DNA from: Climacium dendroides
Lineage: Eukaryota; Streptophyta; Bryopsida; Hypnales; Climaciaceae
DNA length: 64,000 nt
Assembly: GCA_950106755.1 (NCBI GenBank)
Contig: OX467083.1
Location: 19,153,029-19,217,028, forward strand
Reading direction: 5' to 3'
Made by a program: the position numbers and the translations under genes. The notes under the pieces are model-generated. The model was not told the DNA's origin. It saw only the letters and a list, made by a program, of their open reading frames with translations, and made no database searches. Numbering within the stretch: the first letter of the stretch is position 1; each line of letters begins with the position of its first letter. Below are positions 50,226 to 62,539 of the stretch, in pieces.

Positions 50226-51680
50226 GGTACAGCTTGCTTGGCTTCTTAATCTTCCGACTTGGACTGATCCCTTTTGGATACGCGCTTCGCCTCCCAATTG
50301 GATTTTCAACTCACCTCACAGACAAAGCCTTGCATTACCCAATTGGCATGGATCTCTTGTTTCAATCTTTGTCTCCTACTTGGGAACCAAATCAACTCAT
50401 CTCCCCAACATACTTCTCCAATTTTATCACTTTAACACACATTCAACTACACTCCTATTTGGCAACTTCAAACATGCTCACAAATACAACTTGGCTCATT
50501 CACAAATTCCACTCTATTCAATTTATCATCATGTACAGGCATACCCCGAATTGGATCCATGCAATTAACAACAAGCTTCATTCATATGCAGACAACACAT
50601 ATTCAAATCTAATGCAGCCAACTTAGCTAATTACACTTGATCAGTACGCAACCATACTACAATGACATACATATACACTCAACTACAACTTTGAAAATTC
50701 CCCTTGTCATATTCATCAAACCGAATTGGTGATTAAATCACCATTTACAATTTGCAAATTAAAGTTCCATGTTCAACCATCTAATTCACAGTTACTCAAA
50801 ATGTATCTTTAATTCACTTCTGCGAATAACCAGATAGATAACTTCAACTAGGCTTATAGCATCACAACAAAATATTACAATTAGGTTCTAATCTAAATTC
50901 CACACTTTGTACTAACTGCCTGATTCAACTTTGCAGCACTACACTCCGAATAGGATTCCATTCTATTTACTCACTGTCACTTCAGATTCACGTCTAACTT
51001 GATTCTCCACACCAACTTGGAATCTTTTGCATTCACTGCATTTCACATCACAAACACACGCTTCCAGATCTAGCATTCTCCACTTCCTTCTCCAACAACT
51101 CCCGAATTGGAAACACTCCAACTCCTCATCTGCACATCAGACCATCGCCATACACTGGCACACCAACATACATCCCGACTAGGACAAAACACACTCCGAA
51201 CACACAAACACTCCAACCAACTCAGACTGACACAAAACACACTCCTAACTGGGAATCACACACACAAACACAAGAACGCAAGAAAGCAATTACACAGCCA
51301 AAACCGATTGGGACACGCATTGAAAACGCTCGACAATGGGTAAAACAAAAAAAAAAACAAAAAAAAAAAACAAATAGGATCCAGGGACGACGAAGCTCAA
51401 CCACCCCAACTGACTCGGCCGCTTCAACTGAATCACCAGACACTCCTACTTGGCAACTCACACAATCTCGGTCTGCCAACTCAACTCACACCATTCACAT
51501 CCTAATTGGACAGTAACCCACCAACTAATCACCTAAACTTCCGACTTGGAATCTAAATCATCCATTACTAAGATACTCAACCCAAATTGGGCACACTTTC
51601 ACACTATCAAATCAACCAAACAGAACTCAAAATCAATCAACTGGTTGCCATTTATTGCAACTTACACCCCGATTTGTACA
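50226..51680. repeat. G-depleted tract with recurring CCNAATTGG-like motif
   Basis: The plus strand is made almost only of A, C and T. A large share of its Gs occur within a short recurring motif like CCCAATTGG, CCGAATTGG, CCTAATTGG, CCTACTTGG or CCGACTTGG, for example at 50293, 50338, 50546, 51101, 51501 and 51541. Spacing is irregular, tens of bases. Open frames here (50234-50626, 50380-50568) reflect low G content and lack domains. Function is unknown; an old degenerate tandem repeat or a non-coding transcript are possible. Confidence 0.6.
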
Positions 51681-51686
51681 AAATTA

Positions 51687-51776
51687 AGCAAAAATTTACA
51701 ACCTATTAGACAATCTACATGAACAAATAAAAGCAAAAATTTACAACCTATTAGACAATCTACATGAACAAATAAA
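51687..51776. repeat. Exact 45-bp tandem duplication
   Basis: A unit with AGCAAAAATTTACAACCTAT and TAGACAATCTACATGAACAA occurs twice back to back without a difference, so the duplication is recent. It marks the right edge of the G-poor tract. Confidence 0.95.
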
Positions 51777-53407
51777 AGTTCAAAGAAGGGTTCAAATGGA
51801 CATATTTTTTGGCATTTTCAAACATCTTCTCTAAATTTTTGTCCATAGCAATTGATTGGAGACTCAAAATTTCAAATAGATATTTGAAAATGAAATCTAA
51901 CTTTATTTTTCAACTTTTATGAGTTCAATATTTAAAAAAAAAGTTGTACTACAATAAAAAAAAAATAGACTCTAAAGTCTATTGAGTTGGAAAATAAAAC
52001 AAAAAACAACTTTAGAAACAAAATTAAAAAAACTTAAAACCTTCATATTTTAGTAAATTTAGCCATAGGGCCTTGCATTCCAAACATGGTGTGCAAGGTT
52101 TGTCCCCCCTTATCAATCCTTTGCCCACTTTGCAGCCTGTATGGCTAAGTAAGCTAGGTGGCCTTGTCCACATGGTAGACTTTCTTAGAGGCTTGTCCAG
52201 ATAGCATTTTTTCTAAATTGTAGACATGGCATCCATCATGTGTTGGCTTCCAATTTGTCAATGCCATGAAAATTTTGATTTTTATCTTTTTGCACTTGAC
52301 CCAAAACTTCATGGCATAATTGAAAAATCAACAAGTTTTTGTTGGATACTATCCAAGTCAGTATGTCCAAATCAACAAGAAATCAACTAACCAAATCAAC
52401 ATTTTTTATCTATTTTTTGTTGATTTTCTAGTGGTGATATGAGTGTATCTGATTGTAAAACAATTTTGTGGAGCAGCAAGGTACTCCCCATCTTTACATC
52501 CAAAAAATAATTTAAAAAATAGAGTGATATTTGTTGTTCATAGTGAGCTGCCCAAAATTGCTATGTTGCCCAAAGAAACGCAACTTGATCTTATAGGGAT
52601 TAAATTAATGAACTCATATCAATTACAATATATGAGGAAAAAAAAATCTCAAAATGTACAACAATGAAGAATTTCCATACAAAATCATCTAAAGTTACAA
52701 ATGATTTATTTTCTTCTTTTAAAATGATCACGCTCTATTTTCGATAGAGCCACTCATCACCAACTAACACCCCATTGGTAGTCAATAAGGTGACAAAAAT
52801 GCAACAAAGGCTAGGACTAATTTCCAAACATGAATTCATGTTTTCCGACCATCAATTCTTCTATTCTTTTCATTACATAGTTATTTGGTTTGGAATGCCA
52901 AAATGAACAAGAAGTAGTCTCTTAAATGAGCAGTTTGAGAATATTCTACACATTGGACATAGGACGAAACCAACTTTTGCCTTACAAAATTCATAGTAAC
53001 TTCAGCTCAATCGATAAAATTACTAAATTTTGGCAATCCCCCTCATTTCTATTTCTCCACCTATGAAAATATTTCCTTCGCCATATTATACTCCACATGT
53101 TGGTTATTTGGTTGGTTATGGGTGGTCACACCTTATTTCATCCTGCATGCCATGCGCTCGATGCACCTCATGCTGACATCACTGACATTGAACGAGAACG
53201 CGGAAGCCGACGAACGGATGAACGTCCACGCCCCAAGTGGATGAACCTCATCCACAACCGGAAATTTCCCGTGCTCTTACCCCCACCTAGGCAGTCCTTG
53301 TCGTCGTCTCTGGTTGCATTAGTTGTTATTGAGATTCTGCTCCGCCATCGCTATTGCATTTTTCCTCACTGCTCTGAGTCTAGTTGTGATTGCAGCAAGC
53401 TTTCGAG
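51777..53407. other. AT-rich DNA, then the upstream region of 6PGDH
   Basis: No gene is recognised up to about 53.05 kb. From there the composition becomes gene-like and should contain the promoter and 5' UTR of the 6PGDH gene. An open frame at 53097-53450 reads through the start codon region in another frame and is not considered coding. Confidence 0.45.
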
Positions 53408-55464
53408 ATGGCTTCCAAGTCGCGGATCGGTCTGGCGGGGTTGGCCGTGATGGGCCAGAACCTAGCGCTCAACATTGCGGAGAAGGGGTTTCCGATCTCG
53501 GTGTACAATCGGTCCGCGAGCAAGGTGGACGAGACCGTGGAGCGCGCCAAGGCGGAAGGCAATTTGCCCGTGTATGGCTACAAGGATCCCCATGAATTTG
53601 TTTCCTCGATCCAGAAGCCCCGCTGCATCATTATTTTGGTCAAGGCGGGAGCTCCCGTGGACCAAACCATCGAGCTTCTGTCCAAGTATCTGGAGAAGGG
53701 CGACTGCATCATCGACGGCGGCAATGAGTGGTACGAGAACACGGAGCGGCGAGCCGCGACCGTGAAGGCCAAGGGTTTGCTCTACCTCGGAATGGGCGTC
53801 AGTGGTGGGGAGGAAGGCGCCCGCCATGGACCGTCGCTCATGCCCGGAGGCACTCTGGAAGCGTATAAGTACATCGAAGACATTGTGAAGAAAGTCGCGG
53901 CGCAGGTGAACGATGGGCCGTGTGTGACGTATGTTGGACCTGGTGGAGCCGGGAATTTCGTCAAGATGGTGCACAATGGAATCGAGTATGGCGATATGGA
54001 GCTCATCGCGGAGGCGTACGATGTGTTGAAGTCGGTCGGGGGGTTGTCGAATAAGGAGCTGCATGAGACCTTTTTTGAATGGAACAAGGGCGAGCTGGAA
54101 AGCTTCTTGATCGAAATCACGGCGGACATCTTCTCCGTGCCGGATGATAAGGGCAAAGGGGAGCTGGTGGATAAGGTGCTGGACAAGACGGGGATGAAGG
54201 GGACTGGGAAGTGGACCGTGCAGCAGGCGGCCGAGCTCTCCGTCGCTGCTCCTACCATTGCGACATCCTTGGATTTGCGATATCTTTCAGGTTCGATTTA
54301 AATTCTCTTGCTTTTTGCTTGCGGTAAAAACTATACCCTTATGCATATTTAGTGTGGGCGGGTTTGTTGTGATTAGAGGAGTTTTTTTACTGCACCAATC
54401 ATTTTGCATTCAGCTATCTAGGTTGTAGTGGCTTGATGACAATACAATTCACGCTCCTCTTCGTCAATGACAGGTAGGGCATCTTTAGTAAGTAGACAGA
54501 AGAGTGTAGCTTGGAAATGAACTTGTTTGTTCATCCTTTTGTTCTCCAAAATCTCTGTTGCGCATAGTTCCTATCATTAGACTGTCAAGTTTTGGTGGCA
54601 ATTGAAATAGGATTCCAATGCGCCAAAGAATACGTTCAAATTGGATACCGTATGCAGATGTTGGTAAGGGTCATTTGCAGTTGATTTTCCAGAACCGCTC
54701 ATGAATCTTCGACGATAGGTACATATCGATGAAGGGGATTTACACCAGCCAAGTATCTGTTCAAAGGTTTTTGCTTGTTTTTTGTTTTGGCATTGTTCTG
54801 TACTGCTTCCTATTATGGACACTTAAGTGGTTTGCTTGCTTTTGCAGGTTTGAAAGACGAGCGCGTGGCGGCATCCAAGATTTTCGCATCATTGGGAGTG
54901 AGTGATCTGTTAACCAATGTGAAAGTGGACAGGCAGGAGCTCATCGACAATGTCCGGAAGGCGCTCTATGCCTCAAAGATTTGCAGTTACGCTCAAGGCA
55001 TGAACCTCATTCGCGCAAAGGGCATTGAGCAAGGGTGGAACCTAAACTTGGGAGAGCTTGCTCGCATCTGGAAAGGAGGGTGCATCATTCGAGCCAAGTT
55101 CTTGGACCGCATTAAGCAAGCATACGGCCGAAACCCGAAGCTGGCGAGCTTGTTGATCGACCCGGAGTTTGCGCAGGAGATGGTGGACAGACAAGGCGCA
55201 TGGCGGAAGGTGGTGACTCTTGCTATTCAAGTGGGAGTCAGCACCCCTGGAATGAGCGCTAGTCTGGCTTATTTTGACACCTACAGGCGAGGCCGGCTTC
55301 CTGCGAATCTTGTTCAAGCGCAGCGTGACTACTTCGGTTCTCACACGTATGAGCGTACCGACATGGGGGATTCTTACCACACGGAGTGGTACAAGATTGC
55401 GAAGAAGCTGTTGGGCGAGCGGGCAGCCATCACCGGCGAGCTCCATGTTGGTTCCAAGGAGTAG
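53408..55464 (+). CDS. 6PGDH: 6-phosphogluconate dehydrogenase, decarboxylating, 2 exons
   Basis: Converts 6-phosphogluconate and NADP+ to ribulose 5-phosphate, CO2 and NADPH in the oxidative pentose phosphate pathway. Exons 53408-54290 and 54848-55464 join in phase to 499 residues; the family has 470-500. The Rossmann motif GLAGLAVMGQNLALNIAEKG lies at 8-27. GGNEWYENTERR is at 104-115, SGGEEGARHGPSLMPGG at 132-148, and the catalytic segment NFVKMVHNGIEYGD at 183-196 has Lys186, Asn190 and Glu193. IIRAKFLDRI and QRDYFGSHTYER follow in exon 2. The start at MASKSRIGLAG is the first ATG of the frame, and the protein opens directly with the nucleotide-binding fold, so no transit peptide is seen. 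The C terminus is GSKE, not a peroxisomal SKL-type signal. Cytosolic location is inferred. The single intron contains a dispersed repeat. Confidence 0.97.
54593..54733. repeat. Dispersed repeat copy inside the 6PGDH intron
   Basis: GGATTCCAATGCGCCAAAGA, TTGGATACCGTATGCA, AAGGGTC and ATAGGTACAT occur in the same order and spacing as at 46586-46722 (GAGATTCCAACGCACCAAAG, TTGGATATTGTATGCA, AAGGGTC, ATAGGTACAT). The intronic copy is less AT-rich than the intergenic one. Confidence 0.75.
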
Positions 55465-56854
55465 AAGCGCTGAGAAATGAGAAGGTGATGACAGACTTTG
55501 TAAATTTACTGTTATTCCTTGAAATAGAGCTTGTAATTAGCGGATTCTGAGCTCAATCAGGGTCAGAATAATCAAAAATCCCGGTCTATTATCTTACAAG
55601 ACGGTGCCATACCACAATAAATACCGTCACACCCAAGTTCTAGTACCACTACTATTTCGTCCGTGGAAATGCTTCTGGTGTGCAACCGTGAGTCAACGTT
55701 AACAGACGTGAATGCAAAGAGTGTTGCTTTGAGATTTTTCTTTTTGAACTTCGGTTGCGTTTGGTTCTCAGGAGCAGAAGCAGCTGTCTCTAGTGTGTTT
55801 CCGGGACTCAATGTTCACAGATTCGAGTACATGTGTGAGATTTCGCTATTTTAGCTTGATTCGCATTTGGGTGTCTCGGGGCTGGCGACTCGTGACTTCG
55901 ACCACATTGTCGGTTTTCTGTGGAGGACACTGAGGGCCACTTTTAGATTGCACAGGTCAAAGCAACAGGCAAGCTTGAGATAACAAGAAATCCTTGGTCC
56001 AAAAATAAAACTTTATTTTGTTTACCAAGAATGAGCATGTAGAGGGGTTGTTTACATCGCTCATATGTGGCATGCCAAAAGTTATTTGAGATGACAAGGT
56101 TTCAAGGATCGGGCACTTGTTACTTAAGTGTGCTCCAAGTGTACTCCTAGTGTGTCAAATTTACAATCGATTATTAAGCTTATTAGTCTCACCTCTGATC
56201 GTATACGATGCTTGTTCAAGTTTTAAGCTTCTTGCTTCTTCGTATGCCATCTCAAGTGGCCCAATGTTATTTGAGTGGCCCAATTTTATTAGAGATTTTT
56301 CTATTTGAACTTCAGTCACATTTGGGTGTCCAACGGCAGGAACTTGGTCCCAGAACTGTTGCCGTGAAATCTTAGCTGATATTTCTGTGTTTCTTCATCA
56401 ATAGACGATTTTTTCCCCTTTCGCAAGAGCTGATACCTTTTAACTTTGGTTTATTCATGTATGTGGTTCGACAGGGCACGATCTTTCATGATGTTTGCTT
56501 GAAATTCTTGCGATGTTTTTGCCCTACATTCTTTACCATTTTACTCGTTCTCCTTAAATTTTGTCTCGAGGAAGACCAGGGTCTGCAGTGCTGGACTGCT
56601 GGTCAATGCGGACATAAATGAGCTCCGAAAGATTCTTCTTCCTGCAACAAAGTTTCAGTTTCGTTTCTTGGCAACTGAACACATTGCAATTACGTGAGTT
56701 CGTCAATTCCCTTCTGCACCCAGCTTCTCAGTGCCGCTACTGAGAACCCGTCCGAGTACTGTACCTGCTTAGCTGTGATGGAGACATTCCTCGGAGACAG
56801 TACTGGAAAGGCAGAAATAAACAGCCGAGGGGTGAAGGAAAGGAAATTTACCTA
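55465..56854. other. Downstream flank of 6PGDH
   Basis: Contains the likely 3' UTR. A phrase like TTTGAACTTCRGTYRCRTTTGG occurs near 55741 and 56305, with a third partial form near 55860 (TTGATTCGCATTTGGGTGTC), which indicates a diverged local duplication. No gene recognised. Confidence 0.4.
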
Positions 56855-57421
56855 CTACTCCTTCCGTCCTGAAATAAGTCCGGGGTCTCAAAATATACTC
56901 GTCCCAAATTAAATTCGAAATTGGCTCTCCACAATTTGATGGACAACAACCAAAGCTAGTTCAAACACCTTGAAGCAAAAGAATCTGCAAATACCATGCT
57001 CTAGAGACTATAGCAATTTGATCCATGTAAAGAGAAATGAAATGCAACTTCTAACTAATCGAAGGCAAAGAATTCAACCCACAACTATATAGAAACTACT
57101 ACTAACAAATCTCTTATTGAGAATTTCTTGAACTTGAATCACAAGACATTGTCATAATTGAATATAGAGGCCATCAATGGACAACATTGCACCAATGATC
57201 AAAATTAATACCACTAGAGCAGTTCCAAAAGGGGAAAAAATTGTTGATTTCATACCTATTTGCACATGTGTTGCTTTCTGTTGACTTCCATTCTTTCACG
57301 CCTAGTGAGGTGTAGCAGAAGCTATAGTAACTACGCAATCCTTTAAAAATAGGAGCTACTCATGCACTAATCTAGCCATTTCTAGGAAACCCCAGATTTA
57401 TTTCTGGATGGGGAGGGAGTA
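56855..57421. mobile_element. Tc1/mariner-type (Stowaway-like) MITE
   Basis: The left end TACTCCTTCCGTCCTGAAAT continues AAGTCCGGGGTCTC. The right end, reversed, is TACTCCCTCCCCATCCAGAA continuing ATAAATCTGGGGTTTC. These are inverted repeats of about 33 bp with a small indel. Both ends are flanked by TA, the target duplication of this superfamily, and CTCCNTCCGTCC is the well-known Stowaway terminus. The 563-bp inside is AT-rich without a transposase. Confidence 0.88.
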
Positions 57422-59083
57422 CAACATTGAGGGAAAAAAAAAAGGAGTGGATACGAAATTTGATGATAAACTGGTTCCTTCTCTGCAGGACCACAGAGTC
57501 AATATTTTTCCAGCAGGTCTGAACCTCAGAAGCAGGACCGTCGGAGGAGGCAATCCATGCGTTGGTCCCATATGCTCAACTTGTTCATTCCGCTGTTCCC
57601 TTAGATTCACAAATTCCTGCTAGAAAAGCGAGCCGAACCCCATTCGTAGCATATCACATCCTCAGTATATCCAAAACTTGGATTCTCAGCTGCATGATAG
57701 TAGATATTCACACTGCTCACGCATTCAAGTCACAATAGATTTCAGTAGGGTCGGGTGTCACAGTTCACAATCTCAGCACTTCGACCCTATCGTTTGCTTC
57801 CGAATCCAACCCTGCATGATTCTGAGCCCAAGAAGTTCATCTCAAAATTTCATCTCCATGTAGTAGAAACTTTCAATTGGCGTTGCTCAAATCGCCTCTA
57901 TTCTCGGAACACAAGTGTCAAATCTTGACACTCTCTTAAATGAATTTTAAATCTCATCCCTATTCTTTTGCATTCATCTCTGACGGTGTCCAGAAAATTG
58001 GAGACTACAGTAAGTGGCGAGCTGCTTTGCATTGTCCAAACTTCTTCGTCTTCAACACTGAATTGGTATACAGAGAATCCGGTATGGATACTGGACCAAT
58101 TGGTGTCCAAATTCCATTCCAAGTGTGTCCTAGTGCATCCTTCCTATTCTATCATCACTGGACATGCATTGAAGATGGAAAATCCTTCGAAAATTCCATA
58201 GATGGACATTTTGGGTTCTTCTCTCCAAACAAAATCATCTCTATATTCGAAACCTGCGAAGCTCAACTCGCAGCCCTCGAACATACATGTTCATCTTGTT
58301 GAAATGAAAGCTTGCTATATCGTTATTAACCTGTGTTCGAAAGTGTGACGATCGGTGGCACCCAGTCCTTTTCACGAAGTCCTGCAACCCAGGCACATGA
58401 AGCCCAAGACTCTTCCCCGCACTAACTGACGCCGAGTGTAAGCAGGGACAATGAACCTCGTCGGTCAATCGCCGGCTTCAGCGGCCACTTCCCCAGGAGA
58501 AATTCAATTGTATGGAAATTGGGTAAATGTCCTTCAGTATCCAAATTGCGTCCATTCCCAGTGTTTCCTATTCTATCATCATCACTGGACATTGACCATC
58601 GCATTCTTGGAAACTTCCATAGATGGACATTTTATCCTATTCTATCATCACCACTGGACATTGACTATCGCATTCTTCGAAATTCTCCAGTGTTCGTTCA
58701 CACGAAAGCAATAATTATAGCACTCCCACACCCGACCTGAACAAAAAAATTACTGAGTCCTTCCGGAGCCCGGTCAGATTATGCCAATCCCGAGGTGGAT
58801 CATGGTGGAGAATTAAGTTATCCCCACGCACGCAGTCACAAAAGCAGCGTTTTCTGCACCACAGGATGGAAAGATATGGAAAGGAGCCCGGGTTTTGTTA
58901 TGCCCACACGATGGGAAGAGATTGGAGAAGGCTGAGAATCCATGCCGCCCAACAACTTAACAGGGAGCATCGAGAAGCAGATCCGAGGCAAAGAGAAGAG
59001 AGAGAGAGACGAGAGAGACTGAGGATCATGTTCCAAAAATCCCATGCAGAAGAGGGTGTGAATAGGGACTGGTTTGGGAAAAA
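57422..59083. other. Gene-free stretch with short repeats
   Basis: No gene recognised. A unit with TCCTATTCTATCATCA, CACTGGACAT and TCCATAGATGGACATTTT occurs at 58141-58212, 58566-58633 and 58635-58690, the last two in tandem. A charged open frame at 58866-59126 is Arg/Glu-rich by composition and overlaps the MITE edge, so it is not called. Confidence 0.5.
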
Positions 59084-59320
59084 CCGGCCAGGGAGGATTG
59101 ACATGTATTGCCCCATCAAAGGGTAAATGTAAATATTGGCCCCTATTTTGTGCCACTCAAATTTTGTATTTCCTCTCTTCTCCTAACTAAATTAGGGCCT
59201 CTGATTGCAAATATAAACTCAGACTTTGCAAATTTTATCATATGCAATAAATAAAGAATTTCAATGTTTTCTACAGAGGTAAAACATGGGGCAATACATG
59301 GGGCAATCCTCCCTGTCCAG
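59084..59320. mobile_element. MITE, copy 2 of the family at 29900-30510
   Basis: Ends CCGGCCAGGGAGGATTG and, reversed, CTGGACAGGGAGGATTG. A run AAAAA flanks both sides and may be a target duplication. The inside shares GGGCC-CTGATTGCAAAT, TCAGA-TTTGC, CAATGTTTTCTACAGAGG against AGCGTTTTCCCCAGGGG, and GTAAAACRTGG with copy 1. At 237 bp it lacks most of the left half of copy 1. Confidence 0.82.
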
Positions 59321-62300
59321 AAAAACTCGGTCTCTAGTTTAATGGATTGAGTTAGCTGATGGAATTGGGAAAAAAATTAGTTGCAATTTGAAAACATTGG
59401 TGAAAACCTAGTGAAAAATCTATAAAAAATTTATCTAAAGTAAAAAAATAAAGAAAATAATTGAATTCGAGACTTCAAAAATCGGTTATATATGAGAATT
59501 GAAGGAAATTAGTTGGTAAAACTCAAAAATCTCCTAAACATTGATTCAACTAAAATTGATGACTTGGCTAACCGTTAGATAGATACTCATTTGGGATGGT
59601 GAGATGTTGTGGCACATTAAAAAAAATTGGTATATTAGCTTGCTCATTTGTAGAAATGATAGACATGTAAACTATGGCAAAGATCTATAAATAAAACCCC
59701 TATACAAGCCCCTATATATAGCAAACTTGACCATCGGCAGGTCAAATTGAGCACATCTTAGTTTGTGGTCTACACAACCACCATTTGCACAGTCTAGTGG
59801 TAACACTTGTGAGTCAAAATGTTTTAATTTTAGAATTTTGACTATTTGACATGTCATTTTTTTCATTTCAAATTATTTGGAACATTTATAATCATAGAAT
59901 TTTAGATTTCAAAATGATCAAAAGACCTTCAAATAAAATCTTCTTTGTTTCTTGGATATTTATTGGTCTGCACATTTATAAAATTTGGAACACGCTTCAA
60001 ATTTTGTTTAATTATTTACAATAGTAATCCAAATGTAGGGTATTTTGGATGAAGGGGAGTAGGCTTTGCATTGACAAATGTTACCCCCATAAGAGCTAGC
60101 ATTCAAGTTATATGTTGACAAATACTTTTGTGAGGTAGAGAATGTCTCTACCTTGATATATGTTGAAAAAATTGTTTATTCATCAACAATGTAACTAGTG
60201 TGATCACTAGGTGCTTCATAATTATTTTGCAAGATTTAAATGAGTTGTTGTAAGGATGGGAAGAGAATGAAAACATACATAGATGAAGATACAATGATTA
60301 GATTCTTCTCATGCCATAATTTATTTTGCCAAAAAAATCAAAATGAACATTTACATTCCTATCAAAAATTTAAAATTCTTAGGATTAAAATAATTGCACC
60401 CACTTGTGACATTTTTATTTTTGTAGTGGAGAATATGAAGGGGAGATTGAATGATTTATTGATTCTACACAAGCCCACTACCCCTTAAAGATTTAATAAA
60501 GAAAATCATTAAATTTCTTTAGAAATTAGAAGACTAATATGACACTCCAAATAGCTGGATTTGAAATGGCACAAGTAGATTTACTAAGTAGGTATGCAAT
60601 ATCCCACACTTATAGTTTCCATATGTGCATTTAGAGTTTAAGTTCCAAATAGCTTGATATTCTTACATTCCTTCTAACCATTTAACATGTTACTTTCCTT
60701 CTAAACATTTTCCTAGTCCCATCTCTTACCTTCCTTTCAAGGTCAAAGAATGTTTCTATGTTCAATTTGCCTCTAAATATCTATTTTGGCTTTAACATCT
60801 AATCATAAGTCTAATTTACTTGAAACTAATTATGTTCACTCCAAGCTCTTCAAATTTTGCATCTTTAAAAAATGTTTTGTAAAAAGGTGGCAAAAATGAC
60901 AGTATGGTATGGGAGTCTATACAAATTCTCATTTGCTCCCCAAGAAGGCAAATGATCTTTTAGGAGTTACAAAACATATCAAATGTTGAGATCATCGAAA
61001 CTTAGCCGAAATCCAAATGAACCCCAAAGGAAATTCTTTCAAACATTAAAGTAATAGTTAAAATGAGAATGAAGTAATAATAACATTTTTCTATATATGG
61101 AATATACAATTAAAATAAAAACATTGAAATAGTGTTCTCATGCATAATTATAATATAAGAGAAAATTAGAAGTACATTAAAATAATTTTATGTTATAATT
61201 ATGCATGGAATATTTTTTTCATAAAATTATTAGTAGAACAAAACAAAAAATTAGAAGTACAGTAAAAATATAGTCTAAGGTAATATCAAAGGAAAATTAG
61301 AAATTAAAGTGGAATAAACTTAAAATCTAGATTAATATAAGAATAAAATTTAAAATTAGAAATGGAGTATTAGTTAAATGCCTGATAAAACATGTATAAA
61401 ATAAAAGTAAAAATAAAAATAAGATACATCCTAAAAGAAATGAAAAAGCAATTCCATGAGTAATCATGGTCATGGCCATATATTGACCTAATAAAAGCCT
61501 TCTGATGATTGTGTCTGAGTTTTTGTTTGAAAAAAATGGCATTGCCTCACAAGTAGTGAATAAATTAAGGTTTTTACCTAGTAGAGTGACTGGCTTCTGC
61601 ACCTGTCAGTTTGGCGTTGGGTAGGCGACTGGTGGTAAAATCTTGACTCCATCCATTGGTGATAGCTTTGAATTTTAGAATGGCCATTTGGCAACTTTCT
61701 TTCCTACTACTTGTGCCCAAGATGGCAATGCTTTAAAGAAAAAAATTGGTGTTTTGGCAAATACTTATGAAATTTGAGTATTTCAAACTTGTATTTATAC
61801 ACGAAGAAGCATTACTTCGGAGCATTGAACCCCGGCCAAAAAGGCATTGCCCATATGCAATAAGTAATCCCATTCACCCCCAACCCAATTAGTGAACTAA
61901 TATGAAAAGAACTTAGAAGTCCAAAGGCTTGCCGGATTAATGGAAACAAATTCCTTACATATCTATTCCCCATCGTAGTCTTTCTTCACGCCACAAAGAA
62001 ATGGCCTTGGTTATAGGGAAGGTCTTTAGAGTGAAGAAATCCTACGAGAAGAACTTGACACAAGTGTCAACATGCCCAGAAAGCCTATTGCAGAGCTTGG
62101 ACCTCATGAAACTCAATGTAGTAAAATGTGCGTTTATCCTCCATGTTGTTGAGGACTGTACAAATGGCTACTTTGGCCACTTTAAAAAACTCTGAGAGCC
62201 GATTGAACATAAGAGCATTTTGTCCAATTCAAATCCACACTTTGGTAAGCGGATTCTAATCTCATGGTTCTTCTAGAGCGGCTTTAGCGTGAGATTTCAT

Positions 62301-62539
62301 GGTAAGTTTAAACAAGGACATTTGTAACGTTAAAAGCCTTCCATTGAAAAGGGAGTCCACCTATTGGCAATTGGGCTTCACCTCAATCCCAAAATTCACC
62401 TACCGAACTACTCCGAACTGAGACTTCAAAGTGGCGACATGCAAGGGAAAAAGATCCTTACAGTTCGATTGTTATCAATATTGGGGAAAGACGATTCCCA
62501 ATGCTGACATCAACTCAACATGAAGGAACCGCACATAGA
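59321..62539. other. AT-rich DNA, no gene
   Basis: The part to about 61.6 kb is strongly AT-rich, and open frames are short and without motif. The part at 61.6-62.5 kb has a mixed composition like the neighbouring pseudogene and may contain its eroded C-terminal region, but this could not be shown. Confidence 0.45.

Noticed and set aside
50234..50626. 130-residue open frame in the G-poor tract
   Set aside because: Lack of G removes TAG and TGA stops, so long frames are expected by chance.
49875..51780. Possible LTR retrotransposon starting at TGTTGGAACC
   Set aside because: No matching second LTR, primer-binding site or polymerase motif could be seen.
53462..54064. 200-residue frame antisense to 6PGDH
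   Set aside because: It is the complement of a strongly conserved coding exon; its length follows from the codon use of the sense gene.
57940..58302. 120-residue open frame
   Set aside because: Composed of the small repeat unit also present at 58566-58690; no domain and no splice context.
58866..59126. Arg/Glu-rich open frame
   Set aside because: Charge run from GA-rich DNA and the end runs into the MITE at 59084.
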